From Lactifluus volemus (Eukaryota; Basidiomycota; Agaricomycetes; Russulales; Russulaceae), in contig WTXI01000014.1 of NCBI GenBank assembly GCA_022376515.1, positions 248,001-312,000 on the forward strand: 64,000 nucleotides of DNA, given 5' to 3'. The position numbers were made by a program, and so were the translations under genes. The notes under the pieces were generated by a model, which was given only the letters and a program-made list of their open reading frames with translations, was not told where the DNA came from and did no database searches. This document shows, in pieces, positions 32,944-43,024 of this stretch (positions are counted from its first letter, which is position 1; each line of letters opens with the position of its first letter).

Positions 32944-34693
32944 ATGCAGTCTGCATCAAGGAGATACCGTCGTGTACCTACTCCAATTGCCATTCTCTTC
33001 GGTGTTCTCATCGGTGTACTCCTAACGTGCTTTATTCCTACTTCGTTCTATTCTGCCTATTCCACTTCATGGCGCGGTAGCGGACATGCACCCTTACACA
33101 ACTCTCCTCGTCAATCCTCTTCTCGCCAGGCACCCCCTCCCACCATCGCACAACGTCGACGTGTTTTAGACCTTCTCAGTACCCTCTCTCCTCATTACAC
33201 CCGCGAGTGCACTCAAAATCTCAATCCCCTCTATGTAAAACAAGCTCGCGAACGATACGCCCCTCTCATCGGCCACAACCCCCCTCCGTCGAAATCTTGG
33301 CTCTTTGACCTTGGTCTCGGTGACCTCGACCCCGTTCCCCGCCCAAGTCAGGAAGAATCGTCTTTCTACACCCACCGACGTGACCTCTCCGCCGGAGAGC
33401 ACAAGTACTTCTTTGCCATCAACCTCTACAATTCCTTCGACGTCATTCCAGACCTCCTTGCGACTCTCTTTCGTGTCTCCTCCTTCCTTGGTTATCACAA
33501 CGTTTATGTCTCTATTTACGAGAATGGCTCCACAGACCAAACAAAAGCTCTTTTGCGCATTTTTGACGCGCTCGCGCGCTCCGTTGGTCTTCGTGTCACG
33601 ATCCGCACCTCTCAGCGTACCCGCGGTGCATTTAATCACCGTATCGAGTATCTCGCAGAAGTCCGAAATGCTGCCTTTGTGCCGCTTCACGAACTGCGAA
33701 ACGCCGAAAACGAGTATTTTGATACCATAATATTCATGAACGACATCCTCCCCTGCGTCGATGACCTCCTCGAACTTATTTACCAGAGCCGTCTAAACAA
33801 CGCCGGTATTACCTGCGCTACAGACTACATGTATCACGACGATCTGGTACGTTCGTCTCCTCCTGTCTTCCGGTTTCAGGCTGACGCTATTGAACAGGCT
33901 ACCCCAGTCTTCTATGACAATTGGGTTGCGCGTGACATCAACGGCACCGTCCTCGAAAACGCACCTTTTGAATCTATTTTCCGTCATAGTCCCTCGTCGG
34001 AACGTTTCCAGCACCACCTCCCTATTCAGGTCCAGTCTTGTTGGAACGGTATCGCCGTCCTGGACCCCGCCCCCTTCTACCAGCCAAAGCATGTCCGCTT
34101 CCGCATGGCACGTATAGCAGAGGGCGAATGCTCCGCTAGTGAATGCTCTCTCATCTGCAACGACTATTGGGAAGCCGGTTACGGTCGCATCCTCATGGTG
34201 CCCCGCGTAAAGCTCGCTTATGATGGGGTATGTGTGTTTTTTTTCTTCCGCGGCCGTGGCGTTGCTATGCGTATGACTGGTTCTATTCATAAACTTTGAA
34301 TCCCCTACAGAGAGTATTCGATATCATCCATCCACAAAGGCGTAATTTGACCGCCATTCGCGGTTACGTTCGTCTGGGCGGTCTCCCCGACAATCCACGT
34401 ACGGATCCGCAGGATCGCTCGTGGTTCGGTCCTCACGACCGTCTGTTCATGGAAGAGGAGAATGAGCCGATCGAGTTTGCCCCCGGTCCCCCTTATGGTG
34501 CGCGCTCCCTTTCTTTCGTTTTTAGACCACTGATCCTATGCTGTGTTTATGTATAGTATGGTGTTGGGGCTGGGACGGCGCAGGTGATATTGACGGTCCC
34601 GATGTCGATCCTGTCTGGGAAGAAGTGCCGGAAAAGTCCAAGTCAGCGCTTGCGGTTGAAGTTCTACATGATAGAACCTTCAAGAAGCGCTAG
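32944..34693 (+). CDS. CMT1/CAP59-family alpha-1,3-mannosyltransferase (GT69)
   Basis: Four exons: 32944-33846, 33898-34227, 34311-34498, 34558-34693. Type II membrane protein with a short cytoplasmic N-terminus and one span (IAILFGVLIGVLLTCFI), then the lumenal GT69 domain. Motifs: YFFAINLYNSFDVIPDLLAT, VYVSIYENGSTDQTKALL, FDTIIFMNDILPCVDDLLEL, ITCATDYMYHDD and VQSCWNGIAVLDPAPF. In Cryptococcus this family adds alpha-1,3-mannose and is needed for the capsule; here it should act in the Golgi on wall or secreted glycans. The C-terminus WCWGWDGAGDIDGPDVDPVW fits relatives. Head-to-head with the SGNH gene. Confidence 0.93.
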
Positions 34694-34952
34694 CGTTAGC
34701 TACAGTTTGCGGACAGGAAGGGGAGCTCGATTCAAGGGAGGCAGATTGGACAGACTGGACAGATTATACCTAGAACGCGTTCGGTGCTTTAATTATGAAA
34801 CCCTGGGCAATCGAAGCTGCCTGAGGTGCTGCTATTATGGGATGTAGGATACATCGGTACAACAGCCCTATACACATTGTATTGGTCTTTTTTTTTTTTT
34901 GGTACAATGGGTCAACTGGTGAGAGCGATTGCGAGATGGTTTGAGAGAAAAC

Positions 34953-36653
34953 TCAAACAAACCGCTTCCACGCATGTTTCTCATAGTCCACCAGCTTTGT
35001 GCGCTTCTTTGGTCTGCACCATCAAACATAATTCTGGTAAGCCGTTGGACAAGGGATAATGTACGGAATCACGCACAATACGGGTACGCGCGGCTCGACC
35101 AGTGCCCGCTGTTGCATGCTCAAAAACCGATCCCGGAACAGGTTACCTTCAGGCTAGTGTCACCGCCGCCACCGTCATAAGGGGGAAGCAAGGTCATTCA
35201 TCAGGATGACAGGGGCGGTAGTCACACGTACCTGGAGCCCGCGAAGACTCTCACTAAGATCCTCGCCGAGTTGCACTTCGACCTCACCCTCGCGCACGAC
35301 GTGCTTCCCAAATTTCTGTCCCGCGAGACCAGTCTGGGCGAATCGTGCCTCTCTCTTGGCACGCCGCTCCGCTGCAGCTTCAACACGTGCTGATGATGTC
35401 CTGTCGGCGGCTTTGCGCAGGGACTTGGCAGAATCGACAGAGGCGTGTAACCGTTTGCGGAGGGTGCGTTCCACGAGGGCATATTTCTAATACCAAGATA
35501 TATATATAGGGGAAGGGTTATTCAATCATGAGTTTTACTGTACCTCGGCCCGCAACTTCTCTGCTTTTTGTCTTTGTTGTTTTGTCTTCCGTCGCGCCGC
35601 CGATATCGTTTTCGCCGCGCCGCCGCTGTCGGGACCGGGAGAATCGGCTTCCTGCGGCGCGTCCTGACTCTGCTCGGCAGGGCTATCCCCAGGCTCGTCT
35701 ATCAGCATGCCCTGCATTCCATCTTCATCAGCCACAACCCGCGCACTGAGGATGCGCGCTTTGGTCGCCTCGAGCGCTTCTGCTTCTTGTATGCGGCGCA
35801 GTTCGGCCTCGTGAGCGGAACGGAGGAGTGCAGTGTGTGCGGCCTCTGGTGGGTTATAAGATGTTCCGGCATGCGGAGCAGGGACGGCCGGTAGCGTGAT
35901 CGCGGTGCGCGGATGAGGGACGTCTGGTGCCTGCGTAAAAGTGAATCACACACACATGAGCCAACTTTCGGGAGCTCCAGGTTGCGCACCGCACCTTAAC
36001 TTTGGTGGTGGATGCCACTTCTGTTTGTGATGACCACATGTCGTATTGCCCACTTTTTTTAACAGCTTCGGTGACTTCGAGCAGAGCGCTGCCCTCCCCT
36101 GGCTGTGAAGGGTCCACAATGCTATTCAATGGGCCTCTGCGATCCTTGCGCGCTATTCGGAGTAACCGCTCTTTTTCGCGAGAGCTCACGAGAGGTCTTC
36201 GAGGGCGTGCATGAACCGCGGGGATAGCAGAACGTTGAGATATAATCTGATGCGATTTGAGGGCAGTGCGAGAGAAGCGTGGCAGAGATCTTCGAACTGA
36301 AAAAAAAAGTCAGATGGTTCTAGCAACAAAGTCGAGGGCAAAGGTATGCCTTTGTCGTCGCCCTTCGTATCGACTATAAATAGTTCGCTGTCTGTCCTCT
36401 GTTGTAAAGTTGACCTGTAGGTATTTATGATTAGAGTTTGGAAAAAGGTTGCTAGAAATCCGCACCCAAAAGCGCGCTCCTCCTCACGAAGGCCGTCCAG
36501 TTTCCGTTCAAGATCCTCGATGTCGACGTTCTTCCTCCATGCCCTTTTCCCTTTTCTACTTGGCTGATTGTGCTGTGCAGGTGCGCCTACGATAGATGCC
36601 GCTGACAATTTCTTTGTCGAAGGAGACTTTCTACGCGAATTTGTGGGTGCCAT
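34953..36653 (-). CDS. NOP53: Ribosome biogenesis protein NOP53 (GLTSCR2 homologue)
   Basis: Seven exons: 36466-36653, 36350-36414, 35995-36296, 35544-35930, 35232-35486, 35077-35153, 34953-35013. Nucleolar factor for late 60S maturation that recruits the exosome helicase Mtr4 in yeast. Signatures: SRKGKRAWRKNVDIEDLE, ELFIVDTKGDDK, APHAGTSYNPPEAAH, a long Lys/Arg/Glu coiled region, and the C-terminal GNLFRDRFLSMQQRALVEPR followed by KLVDYEKHAWKRF. Intron 36297-36349 has a GC donor (GCATAC), needed for correct phase. The gene is convergent with the mannosyltransferase. Confidence 0.95.
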
Positions 36654-37074
36654 AAGGAAGAAGTCTGAACGGATTAGCGGGCCGCCCCTTTCCCTGCACC
36701 GCTTTCCACGTTTACCTTATAGTATCCCCCTCATTGGGTCTTTATACTAGTAGATCAGTTACGCGTCTCGGTACAACGCTCAAGATTTTCGACTATCAAC
36801 CTTGTGCTGCACACTCAACTCTTCATTCCAACGATTCGGAGTATACGAACTTGATACCACAAGGTGAGTCCCTCCGAGCGAGCGTATCCCGGCATCTTTC
36901 CATTATTTGTTTGCGGTTTGGGCATTGCCTGGCGTACAGCGGTTTGGATCGGCCGTGGCCCACGCATGCTTCATGCAAACCATTTGATGCTTCACTTCAG
37001 GTCTAGCAGTCATCTATTATCGATCATCTATTCGCTCGTGTGCCATTTCTATAGAGTTCAACCCTTCTTCGCAG
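36654..37074. promoter_or_regulatory. Divergent promoter of NOP53 and CSN1
   Basis: 421 bases between two housekeeping genes transcribed apart. No clear TATA box or coding exon seen. Confidence 0.4.
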
Positions 37075-38842
37075 ATGTCCAACATGGATGTAGATCCCAT
37101 AGATGAAGTGGAAATGGTGCAGTATAGCATGCAAACCGAACCCTCCTCTAGCAGACCACTTGTCCCATGGGCCGTTGTTCTCGACGACGCGCACCCTTTC
37201 GACCTCGACGCGTACGTAACGGGGTACTCCGGTAAGCCCCTCTGTTCCCATATCAAGCCGTCATTGGCCTGTAACATTGCACACGTGCAGGCCGAGCAGC
37301 GTTGGATCGTTTGATCCATGTCATCCAGCTTAGTCCCCCTCTCGCGCCAGAGGCTCTCACGCGGGCCCTTCAGCTCCTCGTAGAACCAACACAACGTGAC
37401 ACGGAGTATTACAAAACCATCTTGTCCTCTTATGAAGCTACCGCCTCTCGACCTGACGTCAAAATTCCGTCTCTGGACGATCTCGTGCCCGATCACCGAC
37501 AGTTCGTGGCGTGGGCAGAGAAGACCAACGAACGGAACAATGCGGAGCACAAGAAGCTCGAGGTGGAACTCAGGACTTATACCGGAAACATGATCAAGGA
37601 GAGTATCCGAATGGCTCATCGAGACCTGGCCGAGTTTTACCGTGTCACGGGCGATTTTGACAACGCCCTACGCCATCATACAAAGTCGCGCGAATTTTGT
37701 ACGACGACCCAAAATATGCTCGAGATGTGTCTCTCTGTTCTGGAGGTAAAAAAAAAATCAGCCATCCCATCTTTTTTTTTCCTCCACTATGCTAACCAAA
37801 GCCCGGTGAAAGCTTCTCCTAGAACAACGCACCTTTTCACACGTACCGACGTACGTCTTCAAGGCAGAGTCTGCTCTGGATGGCGTCATCTCGTCTGGAC
37901 ACGGATCTTCCGGCCTCGGCGTCTCTGGATCGAAAAAGGTCGACCAACATCAAACCGTCGAGGCAAAACTGGCACTGTGCACCGCGCTCTCGCACCTTTC
38001 AAATGGGAATTACGCGAAAGCGGCGCAGGATTTCCTGCAGCCCATGTCCGCCACGGCGCTCGCCCCATGGGCGGGCAGCATCATCTCGACGGGGGACATT
38101 GGCGTGTACGCCACACTTTGCGCGCTTGCGACGTTGGGGCGTGCCGAGCTCAAGACGAGGGTCGTCGAAAGCGAGGGAGTGGCGGGAGAGGGAGAGGGCA
38201 TGAAAGAGCTTTTGGAAGCTTGGATGGCGAGCAACTTTCGTGCCGTACTCGAACTTCTCTCAAGGTTCTCCGTGAGTCCTTTCCATCCCTCTCTCCCACC
38301 AAAAACAACGGAAAATAAAATAACCCCCCCCCCCCCCCTACGATCAGGCCCGTTTATTGCTCGATCCGCTGCTCGGTACGCACGTCTGGGCCCTCATCGC
38401 GCTCATACGCTCCCGCGCCGTCGTACTCTATTTCCAACCGTTCGCGACGATCCGGCTGGAGCGCATGAGTGCCGCGTTTGGATGGACGGTCGAAGACACG
38501 GAGAGGGAGGTGGTAGCGCTCATTCAACGGGGGACATCCTCGGTCGGGTCGACAGTCAAAATAAAATATTGAGGGCGCGCTCGACCAACCCGCGAGCGCA
38601 GCTGTACGCGCACGCGATCAAGTCTGGCGTTGAAATGCAGAGAGCGACCAACAAGTTGTTGCTCCGTCTTCAGCTGTGCGTTTATTACACTCACTCTCCG
38701 GTTGCTGCTGATTTTGGTGTTTTTTTGATTTGATTTGTTGTGTAGGCAACAAGCCGACTTGGTTGTTCGCAAGCCGCAGGCGTCATCGGCGTCAGGTCAA
38801 CAGACAACGGGAGCCGGGGCTTCAGAATCCACAGAGCAGTAG
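37075..38842 (+). CDS. CSN1: COP9 signalosome subunit 1 (CSN1/GPS1)
   Basis: Five exons: 37075-37231, 37291-37745, 37813-38271, 38348-38675, 38746-38842. PCI/RPN7-family scaffold subunit of the COP9 signalosome, which removes Nedd8 from cullins. Seen: [13 protein letters not shown], the RPN7 helical region ([20 protein letters not shown]), [20 protein letters not shown], and the PCI end ([20 protein letters not shown], then [11 protein letters not shown]). At 38529-38533 a run of five G breaks the frame inside this conserved PCI segment; six would keep it. A broken CSN1 is unlikely in a growing fungus, so an under-called base is the better explanation. Intron 3 carries a run of 15 C just before its acceptor. 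Confidence 0.93.
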
Positions 38843-39155
38843 AATATTCGATGTACAAGTCTTTTTTCTCTGTCCTTTTTTTTTCATCCATTTGTTCTTT
38901 ACACATTGTCAACAAAAGTCGAGATTACATTTTGAACCGCTCGCAGATTTCTGTAAAAACACGTATACAAAAACCGCGCCATTCTAACAAAAATGTCGAT
39001 TTATGTGGGAAAGCGATTGGCTACCGTCCAGAGCTGAGATCTGAGAGAGCTAAGGGTGTTCGACCGCGGATAAAGATTCGCAGCAAAGAACCGGTATGAC
39101 TGAATGGTGATCACAAACTGGCCCACGAGAGTAAGAATTCAAGACGCGCCGAGAT

Positions 39156-40053
39156 CTACGTGCGCAACCACGCGGTCTTTGCGATCTTCTTGAGCCGCTT
39201 CTGCTCCTTGAAGCGTTCCTGCAAAGAGTCCAGTTCAGCTCATTAAAACAGAAAACAAAGAAAATGGGGAAAGGCCTACCAAATCCTTCTTACTCGGCCG
39301 TTTGCGTTTCTTCCCGTTGGCGGCATCTTCGTCCTCCTGTTCCTTCCTCTGCGTGACGTCCTCTTCCCACTGTCCCATATCAAAGTAGACGGAGCTCATC
39401 CGTTTCATGCGATCGTACTCTGATAGGTGTGTAGGATCGCGGCCGTCGGGTCGGGTAAATGCGCCCGTGTGAGCGTTGAATCGGGCGGAAAAGTTGTATG
39501 CGGTGGCGCCAGGAGCGGATGATGGACCGGCAAGGGACGGATCGAGGTGCGCGAGCGAAGGGTCGATGCCTTGCGCAGCGGCGGCCTCCTGTAACGCGTA
39601 AATCTGCGCGATAGAGGCGGGTACAGGTGTCGCACCGGAGGAAGAAGGGCCTGGAGCAGAAGAATTTGAACTTTCTTCTTGGGTCGAGGTGGTGGGGGCA
39701 GAGGGCGGTGGAGGTGTAGAAGTAGAAGTAGAGGTAGAAGTAGAGGTAGAGGTAGAGGTGGGGTTAGAGGTGGGGGTAAGGGTAGAGGTTGAGGCGGGGG
39801 TGGATGAGACAGAGGACTCTTGTGCGGGTTGTAAAGGGTTGACCCATGTCGTTTGTTGAGTGAGGGTGTTGTAGAAATAATAGGCATTGTGTGCAGAAGA
39901 CCAGATCGCTCGCCAGTCTGCTGATGAAGGCGAGGCGGGTTCTAGACTAGAACTAGCTGGGGGAACATTCTCAGCAGGTTGTTGGGATTCGTCGTTGGAT
40001 TCTGGCTGTTCGATTTGCTCGGGAGGGTCGCTTGGCGGTGTGGCCGTAGCCAT
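39156..40053 (-). CDS. WW-domain protein, probably nuclear
   Basis: Two exons: 39280-40053 and 39156-39218. A WW domain (WRAIWSSAHNAYYFYNTLTQ, then QTTWVNP) binds proline motifs. It is followed by a Ser/Thr repeat encoded by a GTAGAG-type microsatellite (39716-39790), an Ala/Gln-rich stretch, and a conserved-looking C-terminus: NFSARFNAHTGAFTRPDGRD, MKRMSSVYFDMGQWEEDV, and KKRKRPSKKDLERFKEQKRL ending AKTAWLRT. The basic end suggests nuclear location, perhaps in splicing or transcription like many fungal WW proteins; that is inference. Confidence 0.85.
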
Positions 40054-41578
40054 GGGTCAAGTGAAGAGGTGCTAAAAACGGTCCGAGTCCGTTGCTCCGT
40101 TACCCGTGACATTACGGTGCCTCTCTTCCTAGTTGTTGGACATTGACTGATTTCAGAAGATCTCATCCATCCCACCCAAGCACATTCTATTCTTTGTTTT
40201 GTTTTCACCCTTTCGGGTCAATCTCATCCATCAAGACCATGCATTTGACCACATGAGATGCTATCCTCCGAGTCTGGGACAGTCTCCTCGTCTTCTAATC
40301 TGCCCAGATGACAATGAGGCGATGCCATCGAGGAAGCTCATCGACCAGTGGCCATGATGACAAAGAAGAAAAAGACTGAATGTAGAGCTCGAACGGATAG
40401 TGCTACATGGCGTGGAGGTACAGAGCGAGTGGCTGTACTATCACTTCGTCCATGAGCTTTTGAAGCTCTACTTCAGAGGATGCCTCCTCCGCGGTGCCGT
40501 GATTGTTTTTATTGTTGTCATTGTCGTTGTCGTTGTCATTGCTATTGACATCGACATTGTCATTGTCATTGTCATCAACGGCGGTGGCAGCGGTGGGAGA
40601 TTTATCTTCAAGTTCCTCCATGGCGTGCGTAAAACTCTTCTGAGCTCACCCTAGGCAAGAATGAAAAGCCAAACATGCAACGCCAGAGAGTACTTGACTC
40701 TGGCGCATCCCGATCCAATGTGCTCGCTTCGTGACTGATTCCAGTATCTCATGTCATCTTGGATGACAAGATCTCCACCCATGGCACATGGGCCGTGTCC
40801 GAGGGTAGTTCGCAACTTCGCGCCCAGTTGAACGAGCACGTGATTGAAGGGGTGTTATAGCACTCTCTCGACTTGCGCGCAGATCTGGGATACCGTTGGG
40901 GCGAACGGGCGGAGAGCGGGTGACTCGTCTGCTGGGTGGCGATGGATCGGGTAGCTGTAGTACGAAATTTTTCTTATCTCTGCAACTGGTAGCCTCAGGA
41001 GATGACGGCCCTTACTTGCCATCGGCACCGATCTCACCCTCTACTCCCACCAATCGTGGCACTTCGCCACTTTATAAAGTTTGAAGCGTGCAACAGATGA
41101 AGAACAATGGAGGAGAACGCGCTTCGGTGGTGCATGGCGTTCTAGGCTATCTCCTTTCTGAGATTCTCGAATGTAATTCCTGCGAGCTCACGCGGAAGAA
41201 TGTTCTCAACCAGATAGGTGTCGCCTTCTCCGATTTAGTCGCCCACGCCCAACATAGGTACTGATGCCTTTGAATTATGCATTGAAGACCTTTTGGTGGC
41301 TTACTGAAGCTAAAATCTTGGATGGCCTTCAGATTCAAAAAAGGATTATGAGAATGTCCGGACAAGCGGGGCGGCGTAAAGATGGTAATCATGGTATCAA
41401 ATTGTGGCAGTAAAGGAAAACCAATGCAGGAACAATTACGGTTGGGAAATTAACGCTACAGCTACAAGAGTACACTATCCGGCGAATCCGCAGTAGACAA
41501 TAACAGAACCTTTAAACAGTGGGGAAGGTGCATAAATAGATAGGGTATTGAAAAAAAAGTCTCTTCAGAAACACGAGG
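40054..41578. other. Intergenic, with weak small frames
   Basis: Promoter side of the WW gene. A 72-codon - strand frame (40403-40621) is mostly Asp/Asn repeats from a GTCATT-type microsatellite. A + strand frame from 41097 (VVHGVLGYLLSEILECNSC onward, about 54 codons) looks protein-like and could splice to a short second exon near 41335, but I cannot assign it. Confidence 0.35.
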
Positions 41579-42577
41579 CTATACCTCGGGACACGAGTTC
41601 TCCCTTTGTAGTGGTTTCGCCCGGCGCAGTGGCTTCGCCTTCGCCTTGACTTTTCGGCGTTTGGGCTTGGGCTCTTCTGCTTGCGCTGTCCCTACCTCAT
41701 CCTCCTCCTCAGGAGGTGTCAGGGGATGCTCTTCGTCTGAGTGACCAGTCGGGTCATACCCGAAAAACTCGCGATCTGGCAGGTCATCTGGGTGACTTTG
41801 AAAGCCAGCATTGTGTCGCATGCGCACGCGCTGGGAGGGCGTCGGCATAGATTCATTTGGTGTCACGACAAACGGATACCGCTCCTCCTCGGGACGCTCG
41901 CTGTACTGAGCGAGCGCAGAAAACTCTTGCGCATGAACGCGTTTCGCAACGTCTGTCACAGAGAGCCAACCGATTTTAATGAGTCGGAAGAGGGCCTTGG
42001 CGCTCAACAAGCCGTGGTTTTTCTGTGGGTTCCGCATGTGCCAGTCGGCGGCTATGAGCGACGGTAAGGGGTCGAAAAACTCGGGTGCCTTGCACGAATT
42101 TGGCACTGGCTCATAGATGAAATCGCGGACTTTGATGCCCTCAGCCAAGAGGGCTGCCACGCAGTCCTCTGCGGTTATCTCCTTCTGTTCGACGTCCGAA
42201 GCGATTTCTGTTGGAGTGGGAGAGGGGGGCATCGGGTGGGACGCCGATAGTCCAGGGCTAATGGGGTGAGTAGTATCGATCGGGGTGAGACTAAAAGAAG
42301 TGGAGGGATCAATAGGGAGACTGGGGATGAATGATGACGGCAGTGTGCTTGAGAACGTGCTTGCTGTACGTTGAGAAACGTCTTCTTCCTGGATTTCGAT
42401 GTGACGGCGCTTTCCCAGCGATGTAGACAAGTTTGTGGCACGGGATGGGGTCAAAGCGGTAGGAGAGGTGTTCTCAGAAACGGTAGACTCTGTGGCATCG
42501 GACATCACAACGTCTCGTTCGGCAACAGGATGGCACGAAGTGCGACTAAAAGTGTTCAGCAGACGACGCAAAGGCAT
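41579..42577 (-). CDS. Hypothetical nuclear-type protein
   Basis: 332 codons in one exon. The first half is Ser/Thr/Pro-rich and disordered. A folded-looking middle (ITAEDCVAALLAEGIKVRDF, then LIAADWHMRNPQKNHGLL and LFRLIKIGWLSVTDVAKRV) is followed by an acidic PPEEEDEVG segment and a strongly basic nuclear-signal region (KPKRRKVKAKAKPLRRAKP). I do not recognise the family. The codon pattern and intact frame support a real gene. Confidence 0.65.
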   Translation of the reverse strand: MPLRRLLNTFSRTSCHPVAERDVVMSDATESTVSENTSPTALTPSRATNLSTSLGKRRHIEIQEEDVSQRTASTFSSTLPSSFIPSLPIDPSTSFSLTPIDTTHPISPGLSASHPMPPSPTPTEIASDVEQKEITAEDCVAALLAEGIKVRDFIYEPVPNSCKAPEFFDPLPSLIAADWHMRNPQKNHGLLSAKALFRLIKIGWLSVTDVAKRVHAQEFSALAQYSERPEEERYPFVVTPNESMPTPSQRVRMRHNAGFQSHPDDLPDREFFGYDPTGHSDEEHPLTPPEEEDEVGTAQAEEPKPKRRKVKAKAKPLRRAKPLQRENSCPEV

Positions 42578-43024
42578 GGTTTGTGTCCTTGTGAAGCTGA
42601 TGTTGGAGAGCTACAGGAGCGACGGGATGGTTCGTTTCTAGCAAGGTAATGGGAGGGGAATGTCTGAATTACAGGCCCAGGCAGTTGAAAAGGCGGTCGT
42701 TATAAACCAACACGATTTGATAACTGATAAAAAAGCTGGATGGGTGCCACACAGGTCCAAGCGAGCAGAGTCCGAAGGCCATTTAGCGACCCCATGGGAG
42801 CCGCTTTATACCCAAGCACACGTGGTGGATTTCCTGAACAGGCCTTGAATAACGATGTGGTTGTAGTTGTGGTTTTTATCACACAGCATTCCTGACTTGG
42901 CCACAATGGGGTCTGCGGCGCTTCTACATCATCATTTCCATATATAGACATTTTCGGATCCGATCCTCCGACCAAATGCCGTGACAACTCATCTGTCTAG
43001 ACTAACTCTACCTGCCGACCGACA
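42578..43024. other. Intergenic
   Basis: No gene seen between the hypothetical gene and the 3' end of the glucan synthase gene. Confidence 0.5.

Noticed and set aside
40403..40621. Asp/Asn-repeat frame on the - strand
   Set aside because: Explained by a GTCATT-type microsatellite; no other coding evidence.
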